A stretch of DNA of 64,000 nt from Phoronis australis (Eukaryota > Phoronida > Phoronidae): positions 261,140 to 325,139 of the forward strand of contig NMRA01000493.1 in the NCBI GenBank assembly GCA_002633005.1. The letters are read 5' to 3'. Positions 11,565 through 50,652 of this stretch are shown in pieces. The notes under the pieces are model-generated. The model was not told where the DNA came from. It saw only the letters and a program-made list of their open reading frames with translations, and made no database searches. Made by a program: the position numbers and the translations under genes. Numbering within the stretch: the first letter of the stretch is position 1; every line of letters begins with the position of its first letter.

Positions 11565-12035
11565 GCCTCACCTGACATCATCACAAAACCGCTGGGCTGT
11601 TCGGTTTTATTATTCACTTAACCTGTTCATGGAACGATTGGAGCATGTCCGTGGCTTTATCCATTCTGCTCAGAAGCAGGCGGCCACACTTATTCTCTGT
11701 GTGCCTTTTAACACTCCACCAACTCATATGTTTAAGAGACTGGGATGGCTGCCTGTAGACAAATAGGCGTTTATGTAGGAGACATATGTGTTTTCACAAT
11801 GATAATGTACCAGCTTATTTATCTGGTACCGGCAACTTATTACTCGTTCGAAACAGCCACCAAATCATGACCAAACTTTCTTCCTCAAATAATTTTGTTG
11901 TGCCTAGACACAGAACTTCGTTCATCTAAGTCCTTTTTATTCAAACCATTCGACCATGGAACGATTTATCAAATAGCCTAATGGTGGCATATTGTTATGA
12001 TGACTTCAGACACAAACTCATCAATTACGTGTGAA
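11565..12035 (+). pseudogene. LINE C-terminal relic
   Basis: The frame 11630-11766 encodes 'RLEHVRGFIHSAQKQAATLI', then 'FKRLGWLPVDK', matching the region after the reverse transcriptase in many non-LTR elements (an AAR-I...F..LGWLP pattern). After a stop and frameshift, similarity resumes with 'NDNVPAYLSG', 'FVVPRHRTSF' and 'TIRPWNDLSNSL'. An AT-rich 3' tail follows at about 12095-12160. Only the 3' end of the element is present. Confidence 0.75.
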
Positions 12036-12264
12036 TGTGGTGATCATAGCTGTCCTTCCCTACGTTTTCAGTCATTTCATTGTATATACCATATAATCGT
12101 TTTAATTTATTTTTAATTTAATTTGTAAATTTAAATTGTCAATATTAATTAATTTGGTTATTTAAAACGTTAAACTGAAACCTGAAATAATACGAATTTC
12201 CTCCATCACTCACCAGTTACAGATAAGGTCTTCATTGGCCTCGGTGTCTCTCTTGGCACAACCG

Positions 12265-12425
12265 CTGGGGCGGATACAGGATTTATAGTTGGTGGGGGGG
12301 GGCAGGGCAGAATATTAGCCAGGATTTTGCCCGTCAGACATTCGCATCTTCGAATTGCCAAACGGAATCTGTGAGAGTTTTAGGGGAACCATGGCCCCCT
12401 TGGCCGCCCTTTAAATCCGCCCCTG
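12265..12425. mobile_element. Short hAT-like MITE
   Basis: Opens with 'GGGGCGGATACAGGATTTAT' and closes with 'TTTAAATCCGCCCCTGG'. The interior 'GTCAGACATTCGCATCT' string also occurs in the copy at 55.6 kb and, inverted, in the copy at 8.6 kb, so these form one subfamily. Confidence 0.7.
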
Positions 12426-13080
12426 GAACCAACGGGCACTAATTTCATAAATGACATTGTTGCAAAAAACAATTAACACTTTTTTGCATCGTTCACTATA
12501 TGCCACAGACGGACAAAATTTACCTGGCAAAAGTTCTGAAACAAACATAAGCAAATAGTAGAATACTAAACTCTGGAACAAGAGACTCTTAATTCAGCTT
12601 TAGCATAGAATTAACTCCAATTAGAACAACTCAGTATTTAATAAACACATTCCTGTAATTTCTTATTGAAACGAATTAAGGGCTTTTTTCTTAGTTCATT
12701 ACATCAGTAGCATAAAAGCACGTTTTGTGTTTACTATCCTACAGCCTAAAGAATGTGTTTAATCAACGAAACAATTTCACTGAACTGTGTTGTATCTAAA
12801 TGAACGTGACAATGATTCAGCTTCAGCTACTACCCGTTGTTAAAAGACGCATGTGGTTAATTCCAGATAGGCGGAGCTTTACATATGGGAATATGAGCCT
12901 AAACACTTACATATAAAGTAATACTTTAGACACAGGAACACATGTCAGTGGTTTGAATATGACCAGCTTTATGCACTGTAGCTCTGGTTGTGTGAATCTT
13001 CTCTTACGACTTGAACATGAGTAATACTTAGTCATGAAAAGTCGTTGATGCAAAAGTAGTTTAGGGGTCTAAACCTTTAA

Positions 13081-13420
13081 AGGAGAATGCCACCCAAAAA
13101 GAACCTATTTTGTATCAATTTAGATTGAGTAGTTCCACTCGATAACAGCAAGTACAGTTCTTTTACCTGACAATTAACTGGCAGCAGATGGAGGTGTTGA
13201 AATAAACCAATGACGACACAGGTTCGAACGCAGTTCAGTGGTTCACAACACGCTTACTGGTGTCAGCTTATCGCTTGAATTCGATATGAAACCCTTACAA
13301 ACACATCGAGTTCTTGAACAAATGTGTTGTTTTATTTCGCTGTTTCGGATTTATAGGTATTTGAACGTACCGCAGCCTACAAAGTTCGATGCCGGCCAAT
13401 GACCAAAGTCAGTCGCGGAA
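13081..13420. mobile_element. Kolobok-like element fragment (left end only)
   Basis: A TTAA at 13077-13080 is followed by AGGAGAATGCCACCC. The next 330 bp match the left part of the element at 19477 in long stretches, for example 'TGGTGTCAGCTTAT' followed by 'GCTTGAATTC'. No right terminus was found nearby. Confidence 0.7.
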
Positions 13421-13456
13421 GTTTGTAGTTGTTTAAGCGCCCCGTTTCAGTATGAA

Positions 13457-13818
13457 GCGCTTCGGTCGAAGGTCATAGATCCGAAATGTAACGTCAACGG
13501 TCACGTGTGATGGATGCAACTGAAAGGACCATCATCCGCCTACCGGACAGAATCGACAATGACGTCACACCTCATTACGTAATAGGTTTAATTGGACCCG
13601 TTAGAAAGGGACCTCTATCAAAAGTCAAGCTCTGTTTTATGAGGCGTCTCGATCACAGGTCATAGATCCGAAATGAAACGTCAACTGTCACGTGTGACGG
13701 GTGCAACCGAAAGGGCCATCATCCGCCTACCGGACGGAGAAGACAATGACGTCACACCTTGTTACGTAATAGGTTTAATTGGACCCGTTAGATAGGGACC
13801 TCGAAACAAAGTCAAGGT
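13457..13818. repeat. Tandem duplication of about 184 bp carrying CRE motifs
   Basis: Two copies share 'GGTCATAGATCCGAAATG', 'CATCATCCGCCTACCGGAC', 'AATGACGTCACACCT' and 'TTACGTAATAGGTTTAATTG'. Each copy includes a TGACGTCA (ATF/CREB consensus) and a TTACGTAA. Divergence is about 10%. Confidence 0.85.
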
Positions 13819-14641
13819 CATGAATGTAACTTAATTCAAGAAAATTGTTTTTGCAATTGTGTAAAATCGATACAGCTGCTGGCATTTATTTGCAAAATTA
13901 AGACTTTTCTCTGGGATTGGTTGTAAGTGTCTTCGCTTAAGTCACATTTCCATATGACGCTTTTTTGAAATACCAGGAATCTGATATTGTAGAGTTTTAA
14001 AGTTATGTCTATAGACATATGTGTAAATTTTAACCACGATATGAGGATTTTGACCGGGCGCTCCTTGCTGATTAAATAGCCGGAAATAACTGCGTAAGTT
14101 TTCACAGCGTTTAGCCGTTAGGGTAGGGGCATTTATCAATACTGGAAGTCCAATGTCTTTCATGTCATTTTAGAAAGAATAAGTCATTTGAAATAATACG
14201 CTGTTCACAGTTTTAGTTTAACCGATATTGAACTCATTGAATGAGACGGTTTAGAAGTAATTTGGTAGTAACTTGGTGGCAAATTGACACACGTATGACA
14301 CCTACTTACTAGTAGGTATGGTAACTTGTTCTCAGCTCCAGCGCAATTCTTACTGAAGACGGACGAAAACCTACAGACAAGGCGGAATCAATTACCAGTG
14401 GTGGTGCGCTTGATTACTTAAACTGATAATTTTCTACCACATCCATTCCCATGATGGGATGTGTGCTGCGTGCACTAGGGTAAATTACCAGCTAGTCTCC
14501 AGGCATAACTCGTACTGAAGACACGACTATAGCTGCCGTCCATGAATTACCAGTTTTTAAACTATAATACAACACTAACTCAAAACCTTGATTTTGCGTA
14601 TTTCTCTGGCAACAGTGAAATTTTATTTAATTATTTTTCAG

Positions 14642-14844
14642 ATGAAAACATTCATAATTTTACTGTGCGTTGCCCTTAGCCTTTGCGTATGCGAGGCAAA
14701 GACAGCGACTCCCGAAACGTGTTCCTGTGACTGGATTCCTGCAGGTGTTGATGAAGGAGGCCATTACTGCAAGACTTATCTCGACGGCTGTCACAAGCGC
14801 AAATCCCAGGAATCAAGCAACCCTAACCATCCCCCACATGACTA
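14642..14844 (+). CDS. Putative small secreted Cys-containing peptide
   Basis: The ATG at 14642 follows a TTTTTCAG acceptor directly. The product starts with a hydrophobic signal peptide ('MKTFIILLCVALSLCVCEA'). A mature part with four Cys follows, including 'CSCDWIPAGVDEGGHYCKTY' and a later 'LDGCHKRK'. The frame ends after 67 codons at TAG, but the TA-G overlaps a perfect GTAAGT donor (after 14844). The exon may therefore splice onward and the true C-terminus lie elsewhere. I do not recognise the family; the call rests on signal peptide, Cys pattern and splice context. The upstream partner may be the TATA/UTR exon near 10.9 kb. Confidence 0.5.
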
Positions 14845-15295
14845 GTAAGTGCTTTGAAACTCCTTCTAAAAATTGCCAGTGCACGAGCACCATATACTGA
14901 TACTCCCGTAAAAATGGCAACAGTTCCTGTCTATATTGGAAGATTTCAGGAACAGTCTTCCATTTTTTTGATATTTTTGGAGCAAAAGTTCACGAAAATT
15001 AATACTGACTTCTAGTTTCGTTTTTTGTCGAAACGTCCAAAAAACGAGAATGGGTGTTACAATGTGCTCAACACCTTAGACATGTTGGGAGACAAGAAGA
15101 ATTTTTGTACCACTCACTAAAACCTACAGTTCCCAGGTGCAAGATTTCCCGTATTCACCGCTTGGGGGAAAATTTGAATTACCAGCATGGCTAGTGTAAA
15201 CGAAAACGTTCTTCTGAAACACGTAACTAGCCCCGACCTCCCCTACAACAACGGCAGTGTACGGAAGGTGAGATGTGTGTTGGAAGGTAACGGTA

Positions 15296-16039
15296 CAGTG
15301 GCGGATCTAGGATATCACAAGGGGGGGGGCCCAACATCTTGTCCAGCTGTAAGCAATTGCGCAAACCACGATTGTGGATGCGCATAGCACCGAATGGGGG
15401 GAGGTCGGGAGGGGGGTTTGCCCCCCTCCCGCCCAGGAAATTTTTCTGTTTTTTCCTCTAAAAATCAAGCATTTTCCTTGATTTCTGATGTATTATCCAA
15501 GAAAAAAAGGAAATAAAAAACACAGGAAAAATTGCATCTATCACNCTCTTTGTCAAACCTTAAGACGATTTCCAAAGCAATCGCGTCATTAATGCCAACA
15601 CAAAAAACGGATTTGGTCTTTTGGGCAATTGTAGACTATTTTAAATACAACAAATTTGTTACGAACTGATTGCATAAAGTACAAAAAGTGTAATAAGTGT
15701 AGAAAGAAGTAGGTTTCGCGCGCAAACGCTGTGGACCATAAATAAGTAGGTCTCTTAGTATATCACATTACGAGTTGAGTCGTGATGGTGCAGTGGTAAT
15801 TGGTGGTTATTGCAGTTTTTCAAGTTTGACATGTTTTTTTTTTCTTGGATAATACTTCAGGAATCAAGGAAAATGCTTGATTTTTAGAGGAAAAACAGAA
15901 AAAATTTCCTGGGCGAGAGCTGGCAAACCCTCTTCCCGACGTCCCCCAATTCGGTGCTATGCGCATCTACAATCGTGCTTTGCGCAAATGTTTAGCTAAA
16001 ATGTTGCCCCCCCCTTGTGATATCCTAGATCCGCCACTG
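15296..16039. mobile_element. hAT-like foldback element with about 230-bp inverted repeats
   Basis: The outer ends are CAGTGGCGGATCTAGGATAT and its exact inverse at 16020-16039. Complementarity runs about 230 bp inward on both sides through 'CACCGAATGGGGGGAGGTCG'-like and 'TTTTTCCTCTAAAAATCAAG' strings. The unpaired middle includes 'GATGGTGCAGTGGTAA', an A-box-like remnant of the tRNA-like segment found in the relatives at 24.3 and 48.1 kb. An N is at 15545. No transposase is encoded. Confidence 0.85.
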
Positions 16040-16044
16040 CCGAT

Positions 16045-17650
16045 GTTCCTCAATATCATCATCAGGTATAGTACAGACTGTACACTGTCAGGCACCGACT
16101 TCTCATCAACCAACATCATGCAGTGAGATCATTAACTGGAACATTTGGGGCATAAAAACTAGAGTTATAATAGAGGTTGGACGTTCAGTAGTGCTGGCAT
16201 TACCCACTGTGATGGGAAGAAATGCACTATGCATTTCTCGCCTTTGTACAAATATATTGCATCTTTGTACAACACTATTATACCCAATGACCATATTGAG
16301 AAATATCGAAATGTAATGATTTTGAAGTAAAACACCTGTTTTGTTTTTGTTACCTTCTATTGATCACCTGAACAACACCTGACATTACTACCAAAGGTAG
16401 CCAATTATCTTACACGGCCTGTGCAATTATTGATGGAACATTGATATCAAAATATATTGAAATTGTTATCTTAAAATATATTTAAGTCTACCTATGTTTC
16501 TTTGAAATCCTCGAAAGATGTCCAAGTTTGGAACATCATATATCAAAATTTGTCGACTGGATTCAAATGATAATGAAGTTGATGCATTGTTTTCCAAAAC
16601 GCTTTATTAACTGACCAGTGTCATTTTTAATAATTGTATACATTCATTTGACTTGACTGTGTGGTTTCTAAGTGAGACTTACTGTTTAGTCAGAAAGTAC
16701 TGAATTTTGAAAGGGTCTGACCAATAGGATACATTCAAGTTAGAGCAAAGTTTGATCAAAATACCAACAGCGATATGATGACAAGCTTAATCCAGACAGA
16801 CACCAACACCATACCATAATAGTACCTGTCTAAAGACAGGCATGTAAATGTAGATGGCACAATCTTAAAGGTGGTCATAATTTGTTTGGACTACTAACAC
16901 GAAATACATTTATATTGTAGGTATGAGATACACAAGGCCACAGAGAGTAAGGCACCATTGTGCATGCATACCAGTGGACAAACCAGAAAAGAACAGCTTA
17001 CAAATTTAAGTTTGACAAATTATTCCTTGTATTAACTGAAATATGCAAATTGAATGAATATAAAATAAGTGAAGCTGCAGAAATCATCTGACGTCTACGA
17101 ATTGCTCATACCAACACAGAGTATGTAAACAGGCTTCTGAAAGACTCATACCCATATAGAAACATGCATTCTACAGGACTTCTCAAAACTATGACAGAAC
17201 ACAGGAATTGAAGCAGCAGATTACTCGTGTACTAATTATTTGATTAATAAGTAATATTTACTTATTTCTATTATTTCTCATTATTGGAGATGTCAAATCA
17301 GCCACTTCCCTGTCCCTCTGAAGCTTTTTAAATACAAGTTTGTGACCACCATGAATTTCGACCTGGATAGTTTCACAGAAACCTAACGCATATTGCGCAA
17401 AAAAGGACAAAGCAAACATGGACTACGGGAAATTTTCAGAAACAGGCACTTAACAAGTTGCTTCAGTGACAACTGATAACTGAAGGGGAAAGCAACCGAT
17501 TTTAATGTTGCGTTTAGGAAAAACACAGATCCCTGGTTACCTTGGAAACATATTTTCCCTGTATTAGTTACTATTCCCTAGGCAACAGAACACCTCAGCA
17601 AAAGACCTACATCTTTGGTCTTAATTTGCCTGTTTACATAATTATAATTC
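16045..17650. other. Intergenic stretch with no supported gene
   Basis: Low-complexity AT-rich DNA. The only frames are under 65 codons and lack motifs. Confidence 0.45.
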
Positions 17651-17654
17651 ATTC

Positions 17655-17890
17655 CATGATGAAAACTGAAGCTCAGCTCTGATAAAAATCACTACACGAT
17701 GAAAACTTTAGTTCAGCCCTGATAGAAATCAGTACATGATGAGAACTGAGGCTCAGTCCTGATAGGAATCACTACATGATGAGAACTGAGGCTCAGCCCT
17801 GATAGAAATCATTACATAATGAGAGCTGAGGCTCAGTCCTGACATAAATCATTACATGATGAGAACTGAGGTTCAGTCCTGACAAACATC
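17655..17890. repeat. Minisatellite, about 43-bp unit, five to six copies
   Basis: The unit combines 'ATGATGAGAACTGAGGCTCA' and 'GCCCTGATAGAAATCATTAC'. It lies about 200 bp beyond the DUS2 stop codon, so it may fall in that gene's 3' UTR or just past it. Confidence 0.85.
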
Positions 17891-18092
17891 GTCTCGAGTA
17901 CTGAAGTTGACTTACAACAAGCATGACCACAAGTGTCAATTTCACTTACAACAAACATCACAAGTGATGACATTCACTTGCAACAACTGTCACCAATAGT
18001 GCTGGAGTCCACTACCAGCAAATAACACCAGGATTGCCAAAGTTTTCTTCCCCCAAACACCAACGCAGTAGCATGAGTGGCAAGGTTCAACT

Positions 18093-46997
<28,905 letters not shown>

Positions 46998-46999
46998 CT

Positions 47000-47424
47000 G
47001 CAAACAAGATGAAAGAGAGCAATGAAATACAGTACATTCCAAAAGTATCAAAATAAAATGACCCAGAATTCCCTGGTGATGACTGGGCAGAATCTGAATT
47101 CACCATTTGACAGTCAGAGTAGTCTCCCCTCGCAATGGAGAATAAAGGGGAGGTGACAGGTTGCTGTTTGCTGTTCACACAATTAGCCAGACATGACGTG
47201 GAAGCAGTATTTAGTCTGATTGCTTTCGTCATGTACCGAAAGGTGGCAGCATAAGGCACACTGTGAATCATCTCAATTTCCAAAGCTTCCAGTTGCTGCG
47301 ACACAAGGATGACAAACAGACGATGACCATCAGGCTATAGGAGAATTAAAGAACATAAAAATGCCAAGTTGACAGACAAGTTTTACTTTGTCCGTTTTTA
47401 AAGTTTTAGTATATTTTGACTCAC
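47000..47424. other. Upstream flank of DUS2, possible 5' UTR region
   Basis: The minus strand has an open frame here (to 47304), but it runs into the exon 1 acceptor out of register with DUS2, so I do not call it coding. An untranslated first exon should lie in or beyond this stretch because exon 1 has a clear acceptor. Confidence 0.4.
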
Positions 47425-48500
47425 AATTGGATTTAGGATGTCATAAGGGGGGTGGGGCTGTCTCCACCAATCTGGGACTCAAAAGTTTCATCCACTCAAT
47501 ATTGGGTCAGTCTGTTATTCAGTGATTGCGTGGTTCTCTAAATCAGGGTCCAGCCTGCTGTGCATGAACTTGGAAAGTTGGAATCCTGCTTAATCTCATG
47601 ATCCTGTGGCGTTGAACTTGGAATAAGCCTTCATCGAAGCTATCGGGTGGATTTTTTGTTCAGTGTAAATAATTTTTGTAATTAGTGGCCGTACAATCTC
47701 CCACTTTCTTGCGTCACAGAATTGGAGAGATATGTGAATGGTTAATTAATCATTGTTCGGTAAATTAGATTGCCAATACTTTCAAAAGCCAGTAACAGTT
47801 GATTAAAATTAACATCACTTCACGCAATTTTCTTCAGTGCAGTGCAAATTGTCATCAATGGGAATGTGATTATTTGATTGGACTTTTCACATTTCCTAAT
47901 GTATCCAAGTTCATGCGTAACTTTAAGACTACGCAAGATTCCAAGGTCACGCGCAACAACAAGAAGCATTTTCCTTGATTTCTGAAGTATAATCAGCCCT
48001 CAACTGCTCTACTTTGGCCAGATGATTTAAAAATGGAAAAGTCGTAAAATTGCAAGGATTCGAACTCCTAACCTATTGGTCATGAGCCCTTCCATTGCGC
48101 CACCACACTTCCATCTACAACACTGTGCTAAAAGACATACTTGTTTGTGGTCCACAGGGTTCGCGATCGAACATGCTTATTTCCGTCATGTTATTTCACG
48201 CTTTATATTTTGTGCAACCAGTTTGTAGCAAAAGTTGTGTTTAAAACACCCTTCAGTTGCTCAAAAGACCAAATCAATTTTTTGTGTTAGCATTAACCAT
48301 GCACTTGCTTTGCTGCTAGTCGTCTTAATTTTAATGTTTGGCAAAGAGAGAATTATGAGTTTCTGAGTGATTCACTAAGGTTTGATCAAAATTTACCAGC
48401 AGCTTCTGTTTCTTGGATCATCATCACTCATCTTGCAGTTACTTCGAAAAAATGAAGTAATTTTCTTCACTGCAAAGAGGAGCAGACGATGGAAAGGGAG
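47425..48500. mobile_element. hAT-like element copy cut by Gypsy B
   Basis: It starts 'TTGGATTTAGGATGTCATAAG' followed by a G-run and shares long stretches with 24075-25050, including the tRNA-like part and 'GAAGTAATTTTCTTCACTGC'. It ends abruptly at the Gypsy B LTR; the expected continuation is not found on the far side. Confidence 0.65.
48043..48116 (-). repeat. tRNA-derived segment, second copy
   Basis: Minus strand 'GTGGTGGCGCAATGGAAGG' (A box) and 'TAGGAGTTCGAATCCTTGC' (B box and T-arm) parallel the copy at 24286. Not a functional tRNA: acceptor stem unpaired. Confidence 0.55.
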
Positions 48501-48678
48501 TGTTGTGTTTCTATGCTGGTTTCGGACCAAAGATGAAGATCGATACGATTGTGACTAAGGCATTTATATTGAGAGTACATGAAACATCAACCGGAACAGG
48601 AAGTAGGTAACAGAGCATGCCTACCATACTAAGACACTGGTAGCGACATCTTTAGTTACTACTGACCATAACGTAACA
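48501..48678 (-). repeat. Gypsy B 3' LTR
   Basis: 178 bp, bounded by TGTTGTG and CGTAACA on the plus strand (TG...CA after inversion). It differs from the other LTR at two sites, both in the string after 'GAGCATGCCTAC'. Confidence 0.95.
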
Positions 48679-48832
48679 TCCTCCTTGTTGAAAGAAAAAA
48701 AATATACTATGAAACACTATCCTAATTTTAAAACTATGATAACTGGTCCTAACTATAAGACAATGGGTGGACTATCATTGTTTGGACAGTCAAACGGGGA
48801 TTATTCTGCCGAAACGGTTTGGCTGCTTGTAA

Positions 48833-50056
48833 CTACATCTCTTGGATGAGTCGTGCTGGTCTTGTAACCGTTCGTCCGGAGAGAGTAACCACAGTGCTCG
48901 GGGTGGGTGAAATGATGGGAGGCTTAGCCGCATTATTGTTCGTTTCCGGAGCATGGTTAGGCGGTGTTGGTCGGACTTCAGACGGTGGTTCGCGGGTGGT
49001 AACGGTGGGCGTTGTTTTGTCAGGCGCACTGGTTTGGGGAGGTAAGGTATTTCTGGCGTCGGGATCTGTGGCCATCTGAGCTGGTGAGGGGTCGAATCTC
49101 ATGATTGTGCCACGGCCCTGCACTTGTCGAGGTCTAAGCAGGATACGGTTGCGGCGAAGTGTGCGACCGCTTGTCTCGCATTGTACCGTATAGGACCGTG
49201 GTTCTGGGCATACTCCGATGATGGTGCCAGGTGACCAAGTCTTCGTGGCGACGTCTTGATAGTACACGCGCTCGTTCAGCTGCAGTTCTGTTAGTTCGCG
49301 CTTATCAGGCGAGTTCGGGTGAGGCAGGTTGTCGTCTCGCTGGAGTGGCTGTCTTTGGATGTAAGATGGTAGTTTACTTCTCAGCTTGCGGCCGAACATA
49401 AGTTCAGCGGGGGAGGCTATCTGGGGGTTCGTGGGTGTGGTCATGTATTGGAGAAAAGCCTCGTCCAGGTGCTGTGTCTTCAGCATCAGGTTCTTGACGG
49501 TACGAATCATGCTTTCAATGAAGCCATGTGAGCGGGGGTGGTGGGGCGACGAAGTGATATGTAAAATGTCGAACATCTTTACCGTGGCTCTGATGGGGGC
49601 TCCGATGAATTGGGGCCCGTTGTCGGTGATCAAAGTATTAGGTGGACCAAACATGGCGAAGATATGGCTGAAGATGCTCGCAACTCGCTGACTGGTAGAG
49701 GTGTTCAGCTTCTCGACGATGAAGTACTTGGAGAAATAATCAGCGACGATGAAATATTCTTGGCCATTTAGATAATACAGGTCAGCACTAATGGTGTGCC
49801 AGGGAATGTTTGGTATGTCATCGGCGACAGATTCTAGAGGTTCTTTGGGTGAAGAGCTCTGATGTTTCTGGCATGTTTCGCAAGTGGATATGAGGTTTTC
49901 TATGTCCTTCATAATGCCAGGCCAATAGACAGTGGATCGGGCTAGTTGCTGACAGCGAACAATTCCTTGGTGTCCGTAATGGAGCCTGTGCAAATAGTCT
50001 TGTTGAAGCGAGAGTGGTATNGTGCCAGGGAATGTTTGGTATGTCAGCGGCGACAT
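48833..50056 (-). CDS. Gypsy B pol: integrase and C-terminal tail
   Basis: Integrase zinc module with His in 'LHRLHYGHQG' and Cys in 'STCETCQKH', then the catalytic D-D-E: 'TISADLYYLNG', 'LITDNGPQFIG' and 'HGFIESMIRTVK'. A Pro/Thr-rich tail ends 'RTVTRPARLIQEM' and stop at 48833. No chromodomain is seen. The part upstream of about 49796 repeats the sequence after the single N at 50022, so the real frame enters from the preceding segment. Confidence 0.9.
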   Translation of the reverse strand: MSPLTYQTFPGXIPLSLQQDYLHRLHYGHQGIVRCQQLARSTVYWPGIMKDIENLISTCETCQKHQSSSPKEPLESVADDIPNIPWHTISADLYYLNGQEYFIVADYFSKYFIVEKLNTSTSQRVASIFSHIFAMFGPPNTLITDNGPQFIGAPIRATVKMFDILHITSSPHHPRSHGFIESMIRTVKNLMLKTQHLDEAFLQYMTTPTNPQIASPAELMFGRKLRSKLPSYIQRQPLQRDDNLPHPNSPDKRELTELQLNERVYYQDVATKTWSPGTIIGVCPEPRSYTVQCETSGRTLRRNRILLRPRQVQGRGTIMRFDPSPAQMATDPDARNTLPPQTSAPDKTTPTVTTREPPSEVRPTPPNHAPETNNNAAKPPIISPTPSTVVTLSGRTVTRPARLIQEM

Positions 50057-50633
50057 ATTCCAGAGGTTCTTTGGGTGAAGAGCTCTGATGTTTGTGGCAT
50101 GTTTCGCAAGTGGATACGAGGTTTTCTATGTCCTTCATAATGCCAGGCCAATAGACAGTGGATCGGACTAGTTGCTGACAGCGAACAATTCCTTGGTGTC
50201 CGTAATGGAGCCTGTGCAAATAGTCTTGTTGAAGCGAGAGTCGTATGAGGACCTGAGTTCCCTTGAGGAGGAGACCATCCTTGATGGTCAGGAGATCTCT
50301 AATAGACCAAAAAGAGCGGATGTTAGCAGGTAAGTCGCGTGCCTTTGCTGGGAATCCACTGAAAACATAGTCTTTCAAGAGAGCCAGTGTTGTGTCTTTA
50401 TCAGTTTCTTTTTTTAGTTCATGTAACCGTTCGGTGGAAAACGGTACAAAGTTCACACTGAGGTCAAGTGGAATTTCCTTGTGGGCATTGGCAGTAGGGA
50501 GTCGCGACAATCCGTCGGCAAGGACCATCTCGGGTCCTGGCCTGTATTTGATCCGATAGTCATATTTTTGTAAACGCAGAAGCATGCACTGCAGTCTGGC
50601 AGGCGCCTTGTGCAGGGGCTTGACCACAATCAT
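49818..50633 (-). CDS. Gypsy B pol: RNase H end to integrase zinc finger
   Basis: Begins in 'HKAPARLQCMLLRLQKYDYR' and 'YRPGPEMVLADGLSRLP' (end of RNase H), then a spacer and a second version of the integrase zinc module. Both ends overlap neighbouring segments at about 97% identity across single-N joins. It is the middle of the same gag-pol, not a separate gene. Confidence 0.85.
   Translation of the reverse strand: MIVVKPLHKAPARLQCMLLRLQKYDYRIKYRPGPEMVLADGLSRLPTANAHKEIPLDLSVNFVPFSTERLHELKKETDKDTTLALLKDYVFSGFPAKARDLPANIRSFWSIRDLLTIKDGLLLKGTQVLIRLSLQQDYLHRLHYGHQGIVRCQQLVRSTVYWPGIMKDIENLVSTCETCHKHQSSSPKEPLEYVAADIPNIPWHXTTLASTRLFAQAPLRTPRNCSLSATSPIHCLLAWHYEGHRKPHIHLRNMPETSELFTQRTSRICRR
50022..50022. 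other. Single-N join with repeated flanks
   Basis: The sequence after the N (from 50023) repeats that beginning at 49796, with scattered substitutions. This looks like two overlapping contigs or divergent copies placed end to end. Confidence 0.85.
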
Positions 50634-50651
50634 TTCCAGTGGCTTGTGGTC

Positions 50652-50652
50652 N
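50652..50652. other. Single-N join with repeated flanks
   Basis: The 136 bases before the N (50516-50651) recur after it (50653 onward) with few changes, breaking the gag-pol frame artificially. Confidence 0.85.
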
